DNA from: Todiramphus chloris collaris | Lineage: Eukaryota > Chordata > Aves > Coraciiformes > Alcedinidae | Reading direction: 5' to 3' | DNA: 64,000 nt | Assembly (NCBI GenBank): GCA_025345505.1 | Contig: JANVCC010000121.1 | Location: 399,512-463,511 of the forward strand | Shown: positions 12,836 through 25,889 of the stretch, piece by piece | How positions within the stretch are numbered: position 1 is the stretch's first letter | Layout of the letters: each line of letters opens with the position of its first letter | The notes under the pieces: generated by a model | Seen by the model: the letters and a program-made list of their open reading frames with translations, nothing else | Databases searched by the model: none | What the model was told of the DNA's origin: nothing | Translations under genes and position numbers: made by a program

Positions 12836-15800
12836 ACAAGGTACAAACAGGTTTGCATTGTCTATTTGGACATGTCTGCCCAAAAATTATTTTACTTCAG
12901 CTTCATGTTTCACAAGGTGTATTCTGACACCAGAATGACACTTCTGCTCAGTAGCTGAATTCCAGGGTTTGTAGGCAGGTTTCTCTGTACGGCAGAAATG
13001 TGAGATACAGACACAGTCTATACTCTAAATAGACTATTTATGTACTGTAAGCAGAAGGCAATTGCACCAGTTCCTTGCTCCAAGAGAGCGACTGCACTGT
13101 AGGGGCCTTAACTGGAGCCGGACCTCACCGCTGACTCACCAGCTCCCATCTGTAGGACCTCACATAACAGCAGCTTTTCCCAAGCCCGGGCATCTCATGC
13201 AGATGAGAAGTAAGTGCTTTAGAAGCACGTATCGCAGGGATATCTGGTGATAGCTGTCATAACAACCACTATTACCTACACAGCTCTGTAAGTGTATGCG
13301 TAAGGCTGGTGAAAGCCATCTCGATGTCTTGCTATTTAGGATTAACATTACAAGATGTTCTGGTGTGGGATAAGGAATCGCAGTTAAGAAAATCTGTGCA
13401 CCAAAATACTGAAGGAAAGTACTCAGTGTAAGTCTTTCAAGGAGCCCCAAAAGGCACTTCACCCTTGGTTGTAAAGTCCACATCGGACCCTTGGCCAAGC
13501 ATCCTACCATCTCAACACTCCAAGCGCCAGAGATGATGGAAGAGAGGGAACGAACGAAACAGAGAAGAGGAAAATGAGATGAAGGAATTAGTTAGAGGAG
13601 AACTGGGAGGACTGTAGTGAGCAAAAGGGTGAGTAGGAGGAAAATAAATCCGAGACGTAGGCGGGTGAGAGGTACATAAAGCCATGAAGATGATACCAGA
13701 TTACAGAGTCGTGAGTCAAATGCTGAGGCATGAAACAAGCCTACAAAGGCTATCCCAGATTCTTCTAATTCACCCAGAAACTTCTGCAGATAACACTCTC
13801 TGCCAGATTATGTTAGGCAAACCCAATATTCATCTTTGTGGGTTAAGTCATGTTTAAAGAGTGACTCACAGAGCTGGTGTGAGTACAAGAGTCTGAGCAG
13901 TTATGCAGGTTCAAAATGGATGCAAAATGCAATAAAGGAAAAGAGAGGGATTAAATATTGTGCAAAACATAAAAATTGAAATTATTTTGACAAGTCTCAC
14001 CCTGAAAGAGGTGGAATTCACATGGCTCATACTTACATGAGAGACAGGTCTGGTTTTTCAAGATCTTGCCACAGGTCTAAGACTTCACTGAAATCAGCTC
14101 TCCAGAATATAGAATTACTTTCCTCCGGACTTATTTTTGCCTCCTCAGCAGTCTGGTGTTTGTGTACCTCGGAGCAGGGGTGTCTTTCTTCTAACCATGG
14201 CTGCAAAAAGAGGGAATATTAGGAATGATCTTCCTCTGAAAATGGAGCCCGCATGTCCATCCATGGGGATGGGGTGGGCCTACACCAGGCTGGGATGTCA
14301 GCCCACTAGAAAACAAGCTCTTCACAATGAACAGAGCCAATTTAGGCTCTGAAGATGAATGAGTTCAGTCCACCCGCCCTTTGAATTACACTCATGGACA
14401 TTTTTCTTCATCAACCATACAGGGAGTTAAGATATTAACCTGTCAAACAAAAAATGGCCAAAACCAGGTTACGTGAAACCTGTGACATTTTACCTTGACT
14501 TAAAACATTATCTACATTTACTATTAATTTCTCTAAGTTTTCCTTTCTTTACAGCATCTCCTAAAATTCTTGGCCTCAGTAGTCAACTCAGTTTTTCTTC
14601 CTAGACCACCAAAGACTGGTCTCTGCAATTACCCTTTTGGTATGTCATGTTTACGTGGGCTATTGGCCTACGGCTAACCACAGTCTCACAGACACCACTG
14701 CTCTGCAAAGCAGAGCATTTCAAAACACAGTCCTGCTTTCAATATGGTGTGGAACCAGTCCAGCATTCCTAAGCTGCTCATCCTCTACGCTGCTAAGAAA
14801 ATCACTCAATTTTTAGACAAATACAGGTTTTGGCAGAGAGAAATTTGACTTCCTTTGTTAGTTGCTTCAGTGGGTATTTCACTTCTCATTTCCGAATATT
14901 GCCTGCATAGATATTCAAGCAATTCAGGATGCCATTCTGTATTTCTATTTTCCCAATATCTTTCCCCAGAGCTGCAGAGCCATGGAGGACTCATTAATAA
15001 CTAAGCGCATTCTCTGCCTGAAAGATTTTTGAAACTGGAATTAATTTTGCTAGCCTGTAAGCCTCTTGCGTCGGCCACTCGATCCGTGAGCCAACACCAA
15101 AGCAGCGGGTTTTGACTGGCGGCGGCAGCATCTGTTGCGGCAGCGTTAGCGCCTCGACAGACTGCACGCCTCTCGGCTGACTTCTGCTCGGCCCTCACTC
15201 GCTGCAGCAATGGCCCCGCTGGCTGCGGGTGTGCAGCAGAGGAAACATTTCACCCAGCCTGCAAAGGCCAGAGAGGAAATGCTGTAAACTCTTGCCACTA
15301 TCTCCTGGCAAGCACTCCTTCGGGGCTCCCAAAGCACATTCATCATTTTACTTGAAAATAAGACTGAGATTATCATCAAGCCTACTAACATAGTAAGCTA
15401 GCTAAGTGTAAAGAAATGCAGTAGCTGCAAGGGTGGCGTGAGAAAGCCGAGTGTTCAGCCGGCACAGAAGAGCCCAGGAGCGCCGAGCTCCCCTCAGCAG
15501 CACTGGGGGAACGCGGGACGCGAAAGCCGCAGCTGGAATGAGAGGCAGGGAGATGCTGCCGGCCCAGCACCAGCAGGGACGGCAGGAAGGCCTGGGGAGG
15601 GTCGGAGCAGAGCTCCAGGACAGGTCTGTGCGCGAGCAAGCAGAAGAACGGGCTGCAAATCCAGACACCTTTGCCGTGGTTCCCGGGAAAGAGAGCAGAG
15701 GCGGCAGAAGCACAGCTCACCAGGGGCGATTTCACACAGGCTAAACCAAATCGCCCCCACGCGCCTTCCTGAGAAGCTGTTGCAAAGACTAACCCCTCTC

Positions 15801-18799
15801 CCTGTCCTCTTTGGAAACACCAGGGAATGGCTCTGAGACAAGTCAGGACTTTCTGCCCGATCGGTTCTTGGCAGAGCAGTGAGGTATTGCGTTCAAGGAC
15901 TGCGCCGCCCAGCTCTCTGCTTCCAAACACAGACCAGGAACTGGGGCTCCCTCTACGAGCGCTTTCTACTAGTTCAGAAACAAAGCAAACCAAAGCAAAA
16001 CTACAGGTTATCTTTGGACAGATAAAGCACCTCCAGCCGCTTTTACATATTCATGCTGCTCTAGGTTTTTTTGCTGCTAGCTTGGGACATAACATTTCCA
16101 GTGGGAAACTGGGGGAGATGTTTCTGCAGCTCAGAACTACCTGAAAGCCTTGGAGGATTTGATGTAAATATTTTCAAACCAGACTTGACTGGCCTTTTCT
16201 CCTCCACAGATTCAATTAATAAGTACGGGATAGTGAGGTATAGTCAAGGATGATTATAAAAGAAAGTGCTGTCCCACAGATCCTTTGGAATTTGCAGAAT
16301 TAGCGTATTTCACCAGAAACTGAAGGTCTGCTTTTCAGACTGCAGCTTTACCTCCCCGCAAGTCAAGCTGGACCTCTCCCTAGGAAATGGCCACATTAGA
16401 GAGAGCACTCAGACCTGCACGTGAGGGAAGGACGTGTGCGGCGAGCTGTGCGGATTCACGCGGACACGCTGTTCAGCACATCACCACGGCCGGGCAGGAC
16501 AGCGGAACGCTAACTAAGGATCCGCTGAGGAACAAGGTCTTGATCAAGTACATGGAATTATCACCTGTAGGAGTTCGGTGATATACCCGGGAAGCTTCGT
16601 GATGCAATTGTGAGCTGTGGAGAACAATAAACACGCTTAGCCCAGCTTTTATTGCTTTGCCAGGAGGAGCTGAACTCTAGCGTACCCACGCAGCCACTCG
16701 GGATCCAGACGGCCCGGCCAGGGCACTGCTAAGATGCAATGCAAAGTACATATGAACCGATCCGGTGCCCGGCTTCGGAGTACAGTGTCTGTTCCGAGCC
16801 CCACCACAGCTAGCGCCCGACATAAACCCCCACTTCCTTTCGCCACCAAGGGCACAGAAAAAGCAAAAGCTGAGCACAGCTGGGACAGCAAACTTGGCAG
16901 TTCCTGTGAAAGAAGACAAAGCAACAGAAGCACTGCACCCTTAGCTATTCAATTCCTATTCCTGAGTCTTGCTAGCACTCCCTGCGGTATCCATCTTAAT
17001 GTGCTAGAACAATAAACCCGAGAGAACCAAGAGTAAAACTCCCCAGACATTTCCAAAGATGAAACACTGTGTGCTGCAGGAGAGACAGGGTGTCAGCCCG
17101 GTTTGAAAAGGAGGTCGTGACTCGGGATGTTGATCTCTTCCAATGCAATTCAGTCCTGACTGGCTCGGCACCACATGGAGACTGTTCTCCTGGCATTTCT
17201 ATATTCATCTCCATCTGGTGTGCTTGGAAGAAGACCCAGAAGAATGCAGCGAGTGATACCTCTTCTTGCCAGAAGACCCTCCAGGTCATGGCAGGACATG
17301 CTCTCCAGGGAGGGGATCACAGATCTCCTTGACTCAAACAACCCTTAGAAGAGCAAACTCCTCCTGTGACACTCAAAGATCTGTAGGTAAATCATCATCA
17401 AGGAATACCTACATTTCCATTAGAAATACTAAGTCTTCAGCTCCCTAATGTTCGGCAGATTTTCATTTCTGTACCAGAGAAACCTTTTTTGTTGTTTGCC
17501 CCTTTTAAAAATTCTGAGCAGTCTTTTCTGCTGACATTTACATGTAAATGATAACATCTGGCAGAGAGAGGGAAGCTGGGGACTGGACATCTCAGTCCAC
17601 TGAAACCAGGCTCTTCAGAGCTTCTCTGCCAAGACAATAATCTGCAATAATTCTGAGAGCAAGATGGTGGCCATGTACCTGCTGCTGAAAGACCAGAAAA
17701 TAGTAAGATATAGGCGAAATGTTTATGCCATTATTTCCTTACTATTTACTTCCAGTAACTGGCAGCTACGAGGCATTCCAGTGGCATGATGAGGTTGCCA
17801 GCTGGGCAGCCTCACGATGGAAGTGGAGCCTTAACCAAGGATTCCAGTTTCTGGGAAACAAACACACAACCCAGGAGGACTCTGTGAGGCAAACACTATG
17901 TGCAGAAATGTTAACCAGACAGCGTCAACCGGGATCTAAATTTTTGTTTACACGAGGATGCAGGTTGAACAGCACAGGGAACCTGCTTCTCAACCTACCC
18001 AAGCAAGAGTCAGGGATAATTCTCCAGAGACATGTTAAATTATTCTACAACAATTCTGATAGTGTGACATTTTTATAAGCCTTTGCGGTTCATTTTCCTG
18101 CTGAGTGGGAGAAGGATTAGTAGAGAGAGAAAAAGAGATTCATTAGGGTACTGAGTCTTCTGTGTTGTCAAAAACTTTGGTGAGCGTACCTCTGTCGATG
18201 GCTATACAGCTGTACACAGGCAGCACATTACTCTGTGTTCTGCCTGATCTTTCAGCAGACATTAACTTTATTGTATGCCTATGATTTTCTGTCTCTTAAA
18301 GCTGATGGGTCATATGAACTGGTTTTTTACTTATCTTAAATAACAATCCTGTCTTTTCAAAATTAAACTGTGGGTTTACTCACCCATTACAAGCACCTCA
18401 GCAAAAGTTCTCTGGCTTTGAAGTAAACAAACCAACTCTCTCCCATTTTCCAGATACCTCCATCCCTCTTTAAAAGTGTAAGTGAATAATAACTTTGGAA
18501 TGAGATTACATTTTCTTGATGTACCTTCCACCAAGGCGAGGGTAAGGTAGGTTTCTCCCCCCGGGAACACCGCGCATCTCACCGGTGCAGAGCTAGCGTC
18601 CCTTCCAGACCTGCTGGGCAGCCCAGCCGTGCCAGCTGGCCCCGGCTCCGCTGTGCTCTCTCTGCTTTTGAGAGTGGGTCTGTGCCAAACAGGACCAAAG
18701 GTCTAGCACCAGCCCGGCGTGAGGCTGCAGCAGTGGGCGATACTGGGCCAGGCTCCATCCGCCCGCCCGCCAGGAAGGCCTGCAGCGCGTGTTCCCGCC

Positions 18800-19035
18800 A
18801 CCTCACTGCTCCCCCAGCCACCCTCCCAACGCCCTCCCTTCTCCTCCTCCTCCCTCTGACCCTTGTCTGCGCTCCCCAAACGCATCGACCCCCTCTGTCT
18901 GTCCCAGAGTCACAGTTAACTGCCTTCTTCCCCACTTCTCTCCCTTCTGTTTTTGCTTTTCCACTTGTGTCACTCCCCCATTTCTCCTTCCCGCTGGGTT
19001 TCCCCAGTTCTTCCACTCCTCTCCCTCTCTTCCAG
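18800..19035 (+). repeat. Polypyrimidine (C/T-rich) tract
   Basis: About 230 bp is strongly biased to C and T on the + strand (for example CTTCTCCTCCTCCTCCCTCT). It is low-complexity and explains the Pro/Ser-rich frames in this stretch. No gene signal is seen. Confidence 0.65.
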
Positions 19036-22000
19036 GCTCTTTGTCTCTTGAAGTTGTTTTCCTCAATGATATCTTTATGCTTAGACGGACAGATTTTTGT
19101 GGTTTGAACACCAGAGTATACTCAGGTTTATAGCCCTAAACCTGTTAGCTCTTAAACCCACCCCCAGCACGGAGCCCAGACGAGGGCTCTGCACCAGACC
19201 CGGTCGGGTTTAGCTGAGCAGCAGCAGCAGCTGAAATAATTAATATAAATCTGCCTTTGAAGCAAGCTAAGTCAACAGATGCTAATTCACCAAATCCAAT
19301 AATTACATGCTTCCTCCTGTGAAAGTTGGAATAAAAGGGTCTATTTCCAAGACACTGGGTTTAAGCAAATCAACAAAGAGGAAAAGAGAACGCATGTTTA
19401 TCCGGCTGCGCACATACAATATCAATATATTATTAAATATTGTTTGTCCAAATAGCAGCACTTGTGGAGAAGCTGCAAAAATGTAATGTAGATGTGTCTG
19501 CATTAAAATTGCGGACATTTCCATAGAACACTGCCAGAGAGCATAAATCACATCTACCAGCAATCCGGTGCTTAGGCATTCCTGCTTTGTTTACTTTGGG
19601 AGTTTAATCAAATGAAAGCTATCAGCCTCTGACATCATAAATCAGACATTTTAAGGGGTAATGGGGCATAATATAGGACGAGTGGATGTATTTCTACTCA
19701 GCTCATGCTTCTCTGCATATTAAGTCTTGAATCTGCTCCAAATGCCTATCCAAAAAGAAAATAAAATCAAAGGGATACATTTTTACTGCGTAGACGTCTG
19801 CTAACAAACTCCTGTTTATTTCAGCACTAAATATGTGATTCTCTCTGCGTTCAAGAGCACCCTGAAGAATTCCAGTGTTCAGAGAGAACAGAGACGCAAG
19901 GCAGTCGCAGAAGATACTGCAGCACTTGTGTACAAAGGCTCCACCAACACCTTCAACCCATATGAAGCTGGTGATGAGCCCAGGTGTTATACTCCACGTT
20001 CTTCTGGCTCTAAAAGGGAGGGCTGAGAGTTCCAAGGATGAGAAGAGCACTCCAAGGTTCTGCCTGTTATTAGCGCAGCTGGTTGGCAGGTACGCCCCTT
20101 CCTTCCCCTCCGTAACATTCTAAACCAATCTTTCCCACAGCATTTTAACTTCCATCAAGCAGCCTTCTGTAGAGACGTGTTACACGGAAAGAAGAAGAAG
20201 ACCAAAATATTTGATTTTCCTTGTGTAGGAAGTTTAGTCAATCGTGTCAGTACTTCCTGTCTTGTTATATTTCAGCGAAGACTAACGGAATTTTTGACTA
20301 CAGGTAAATGGATGCAAACTTGCCATTTCTACTAGAAATCCTCCTTCAGGAACATAGATGCTCCGCTGGTGAATTGCTGAGCAGCCCACTCCCCAGCAGG
20401 GATGTGCCCACTGCCCCGCGGACTCGCCTGGCACGCACACGCGTTAGAGTGACACATGAAGCATGGTACCCACCAGAAATGACGTGCAGCCTGCTAAAGA
20501 ACCACAGGAGCTACAAGACAGGAAAAGAAGCAGGATGCCGTGACAAGTGTTTTAGAAAAGCTGTACGTGGCCACTTTGTTGTAATGCCTCTGAAATATAT
20601 ATAGCTGTGGCTGTTGATAGAAGCCTGCTCATGAAACTGTTACATAAAATGACTCTTGAGAGGTTGCTAAAAGCAGTAACTTTCCTTGAAAACAAACAAA
20701 CTGACTCACTTTCACGTGGCATGTCTTTGGTAAGACCGAGAGTTGCTGCTATGTGCCGGATAAATCTGTGACCCCTCGAGACAACGATAGCCCCTGTTCC
20801 AGAGCTGAGCTGCGCAGGTACAGGCATGGCACCTAACGCTGCCCGGCGGTAGCACCAACACAGCCTGCTCACGAGTACAGCAGCAGTTCCTCACCTGCTG
20901 CCAGGAGCTCTTGCTGGGAATCTCCATGAAGACAGACTTTATCACACAGTGCCGGATGGCCTCCTCACAAGCTGTTCTTGAAATAGAAAGAAACCCCATC
21001 AATCCACATAACCTACCATTACTTTTATGTCTTAAAATGATGGTAGCCTGTCCAGACATGCCAGACCGCGTGGCAAGAGAGCAATTGTAGGCTACGAGTC
21101 CATGACATAACAATCCATTAAGAGCATCTGGATGCATAGCCTGCAGCCACAATAATTTGTCCTTAGTATTCTTCTATTTCCCTCTTCGTAATCGTATTTA
21201 ATGCCTGCCAGAGTGTGCAGCAGCATTTAAGTCACTGAAATTACTTTACTAGAACATCCCTCTTGGAATTGCTTTAGGGATTATTTAAGGTTTGTACAAT
21301 ACTTTGAATTTGTAAGTAATATTACTGGTTTATTACCTTTCTTTCTCCTGGGGGATTCCATTCTTACAATGAATTCTCATAGAATTCTTGCTAGAATCGC
21401 CTGGCAGAGTAGCTTCTCCCTTCTTTCTAGCAGGGCAGCAAGTCAGGAGTACACTAATAACCAATGTGTGCTATCTGGGATAACAGTCCTGAGTAAACCG
21501 CGCACAAAGGACTCCGGGAATACCATTCCAGTAATTTCTGATCATAGAAGTGCCTCCAACAGTAGCTGCAGGGAAGCACAAGACAGACTCCCTTTGTAAG
21601 CTACAGAAAATAATAGCGGGTTTTTGTTGCTGCTTCAGTCAAGCCAACATACATTACCTTCTCTCAGAAAGAGAAAGGCAGCAAATTACCCAAAATCTGC
21701 ACAGTTTTGTGCATCCAACAGCACGAGTCACAAAACCTGTAACGTACCAAAACAACCGCTGAGAGATGAACAATGAAATACATTAGGCAGAAGCCAAACA
21801 TGGCTAATGCTCCCTTCAGGAGCGACGCATCCCAATCACAAAAGACACCTCACTCTACAGACTGCAGAGAAGAGTGACGGGCAGAAAATACTGAATTTTC
21901 AGTGGTGGAATCACAGGGAGAAAAAAAGAGAAAATATCCTCCTACAGTAAACACTGCACTCCCGCCCCCCAAAAGGCAGACTTCTCGGGTGTGCTCTGAT

Positions 22001-24673
22001 GGTAAAATTGCACTTTTCAAAAGGGTCCAGAGACCAGTTCTGTAACAAAATCCAAGGCCCAAGGTGAGTCCTAAAGTCTGTAACACAAGACTGTGGGATT
22101 GCCATCTTTTCCTTTTTTTACCAGCAGCATCTTGAGATTTAGATCTTTTGCTCAAGCCTGTACTTCCTTAGCCTTCAAACTGAGTTCACAAAAACCCTCG
22201 AGGCAAGCAGCAATTATTTTCCAAAGCTACTTAACAAGACAATAGGACCATACTGCAAATCCAGTTCCACGGGACCAGATTTTGACACATCATCTCTCAG
22301 TCATCCGACTCATTCAAAAAAAATCCATTTTGTTCTGCATAAATCTGAGCTGCTGCTAAACTGAGAGGTCCCACCATTCCTCTTCTTGTCTCTGCTGGTT
22401 CCTACCACATCTTTATGACAGACCACCCTTCAGGCAGCCCTTTGATACTCTGAGACAAGCTGTATTAGGCAACTGATGAAGATTTTTCCTTGGGGTAGAG
22501 AGATCAAAGTTGTTTGCAGCCTGGTCATCTCGTGGATCCAGCTCATCGCCCAGACTCACGGGCACGGCCAGCACTATAAAGGCAATGGCAAGAACCAGCA
22601 GACACCGGTGGGACAGGCAGCATGACCTCCTGTGCAAGGAGCTGCAGATTTACGGGCCCGTGAAATGACGGAGTAACCTTCTCTTTGGAGCAAAAGGTGC
22701 TCCCCGGCAACCTGCAGCAACCTGAGAAGAGCAAACGGCGTGAGGCTGCCCGAGGTCGCGGGAGGCGTTTCCGTGGTGTGGTTCTCCATCTGTCGGCCGG
22801 AGGAGGAGGGACTGGTGCTCGGGCAACACGCTGCTGCGCTGACCAGGGCCGACATCGCACCCTGTGGTTGTAAAATGCTTTGCTCGCATAGATGAATATG
22901 CAGGTGTAATATGCTGAGCCTTTTTTGGGTTTTTTTTTTGCTAAAACCCCTTCGTTTTAGGAAAAGCACTAGTACATACCGTGCACACGCTGCTTTCTCT
23001 CTGTAAAAATCACCTCTATTCTTTCTATTTCTGGTTTATAAACCTAAATCTCAAACATTTTTTATCAGTTTTGAAGGTAAGATTAAACATTATTTGCTTT
23101 AAAAGCCAACAATATCATCACTGATGTAGAAAACGGATAGAGCCAAGGGTTCCTTTCTGCACTGGTTAGAAACACGAAGCCCTGATTTTACAACAAGATC
23201 ACTATGGGAAAAAAGTTGCTCTCCTCATGTGAAACGTCAGTGCTTCACTCATCTGCAAAGAGGTTTTCTCTATAGAAACAAGGACTGCTCTAAAATCCAT
23301 GTGTATATATACGTTCCACGGAGCACAGCCAGAAAAGGGAACGTCTAGGAAACAGAACTGTTTGCATCGTTGGAACTGGAAATTAATTTTATTCTCTGCA
23401 ATGGATACAGTCATAAAGTGATGCCTTGCTGCCTACACACCCGAAGCTCCCCGGTGATCCCAGCAGCAGGACAAAGGGACAGTCTGGCACAGGTGAGACT
23501 CGGCTCTTGCCGAGGAGCTCTCGCAGGGACTGCCGGCACCGCAGAGCACAGCGACGCTGCTGCACAAAGCACGGAAGAGACACAGCCGTAACGAGCAGGG
23601 ATCCGGAGAGCAGCAGCGGGTATCGCGATACCGGAGGCAGCACAGCCCGTGTCCCTGATGAGATGGATGCTGGTAGGTTACTCTCAATTTGTATTAGCCT
23701 GCGTGGCTTCCAAAACGGAGCCGCTGGCATAGGTGGAGCAAAACAAAGTCAAGAGCACCGTGCAGTCAAACCATTTTCAGTGAAGTTTTGGAGGTTTCCC
23801 TCGTACAAAAAAAGGTCAAATGAAAAAATAAATAAAGTCTTATTTAAAAGAAAATAAAGAGGCTGGTCTGGTTTAGACAGGAAACATGACAGAAGCACAT
23901 TTGTAACCTACAGCCGCTGAGCAAAAGATGGAGAGCGTTTTTGCAGAAAGAGCATGTTAAATACCAGAGCATTGGCTTATGTTACAGGTCCCTTACCGCT
24001 TTAAGAGAGAGATGCTATTTCCCATTTTTTCTAATCAGATCAGTAACCATATCTGCATTTCACTGGCCATAAGCTGCATTATTTTTGAATAAAAATGCGT
24101 GCAGAAATGTCATAATAATTTTTAAAGTATTTCTTGTTTCTTTAGGAACAATTATTGACCATTTTTCTCTGAGCTGGTCTATTTAAAACACTTTTAAAAT
24201 CTTTATAACGGCACTGCAGGAAACACATTTCTGGAAAACAATCAAAAGCATCTGGGCAATTCTTCCTGCTACACAGACTGGCACAGGCTCCTGTCAGCAG
24301 CGTCACAACCTCCCTTCCCAGCACCACCATTCCTGGTCCCTGGTCCAAACGTTCATTTCTTGCCTCATAGTTGCACTGCTTCAAAAGTGCCCTGGGGCCC
24401 TGGTATGCCCGGGATATTTGTGGGGTGAGGGTTATTTCCTCCTCTGAGGATGTGCCCTAAACCCCTCATCTCGCCACATGCAAAGGAGCAGAGTGGGTCA
24501 GGGAGGGGCAGAGAAACAGAGCCCCTGCCAGGGCTGTCAACACAGAGCTACCAGCCCCGAGGTCTGGGGGTGACACCCATCACAGGAGGTCACCATGAGT
24601 GCACGGTCTGAGGATGGGGGGTTGGCATGAGATATGTTATGGGATGCAGGGAAGAGCCTTTGTGGATAGGACA

Positions 24674-24717
24674 GGGTGGGGTGGTCAGGGGAGGGACCGC
24701 AGGGTGGGAAGGGAGGG
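24674..24717 (+). other. Two G-quadruplex motifs
   Basis: Four G-runs occur at 24674-24695 (GGG, GGGG, GGGG, GGG with loops of 1, 6 and 1), and again at 24702-24717 (GGGTGGGAAGGGAGGG). Both meet the usual rule of four runs of at least three G with loops up to 7. They lie 1.2 kb before the ATP8B1 CpG island. Confidence 0.65.
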
Positions 24718-25594
24718 ACCCAGGTGGGCTGGGGAAGAACTGCCCGATCACTGCAGTCTGTCCTGAATTCCCATTAAACCCCATCCACAAACCCAGGGTG
24801 CCAACAAACCAGCAAAACCTGGCCTTCTCCAGATTTCAGCTCAGGGCAACTAGTAGCCAAGTTCACACAGGACCACATACTAAGGCTTATGAAAACACAC
24901 CAAATTCAAACTTATAGTTGGAGCTTGCCACATTCATTTGATGAGTTCCCAGTACACTCCTCAGATGTTTATATGTATTCTGCTGCAGCCTGAAAGTGAA
25001 AAGGATGCCAGATACAGCATGCAGCTGAACTGCACTACTGTCAACCTTACACACAACTGCTTCATTTGGAAACAAGCGAAACTATTGGTCTCGAGTGTTA
25101 ACAATATAAAGACTGAGCATCCTCCACCTGTCCAATCCTTCCTTAGAAGGACCTGGGAACCAGGAGCCCGTTCTGACCTTTCACAAAGGCCAAAGTCCTG
25201 TACCTCTCAAAAAGTTTTCTCTGTAGCATTATACAGCCCTATTAATAAAGTAATTCTGTCACTTAACACCACAAGGGAGGTCTCACCTATCACAAGGGCT
25301 GTGTCTCCCTGTGCCAGCACCCATCTCCTGGGCTGCAGCCTGGGGGGGAGAGCAGGGACCTCCAGAGAACCCTGGAGCACCTGGTGTCCTTGGGATGCAC
25401 TGAACTCCATCCTCACACCAGATGGATCATCACAGCCGCACATGGTGCAGTGACTAGCAGACAGTAGTGGCCATCACCCCTGCCCTCACTGGCATGGTGT
25501 TAGGCACTGTCAGTCATCACTGGAGTGGTGAGTGATGGTGCTGGGGCCAGGCTGCCTCAGCACAAGCCTGGAGCAATCCAGAACTGCTAATGGG

Positions 25595-25660
25595 GATGGC
25601 GCCTGGGGCTGTGTTGTCTTCTGCAACAACAGGGATGGGGCCTGGGGCTGTGTCCTCTTC
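25595..25660. repeat. 39-bp-period repeat with two 27-bp copies
   Basis: GATGGCGCCTGGGGCTGTGT at 25595 and GATGGGGCCTGGGGCTGTGT at 25634 repeat with a 39-bp period (13 codons), so a reverse-strand frame shows a repeated TAPG(P/A)IP unit. No protein family is recognised. Confidence 0.65.
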
Positions 25661-25889
25661 CTCCCAGTGGTTCAGAAGCCACTGCTCCCTGATCTTCATA
25701 GCCCAAAACATCGCCTGAGCCATGTTACCCAAGAGAAACACTGTTGAAGCCCCGGTGGCATCTCCTCTGGGTGATGGAACCACACCAACACCACATAATG
25801 GCAGTGGGGGTACAGAGCCGAGGGTGGCCTGGATACATGGTGTACGGGGAGGAAGGAGAACGACGAAGTTTCTTTGTCCAGGGCAATGA

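Noticed and set aside
15385-15993. Roughly 200-codon minus frame with overlapping + frames
   Set aside because: A GC-rich patch with several open frames at once; low-complexity Ser/Leu/Pro-rich peptide, no recognisable domain and no exon signals.
18579-19133. Overlapping frames of 100-145 codons on both strands
   Set aside because: These are produced by the C/T-rich tract; Pro/Ser-rich on one strand and Gly/Glu-rich on the other.
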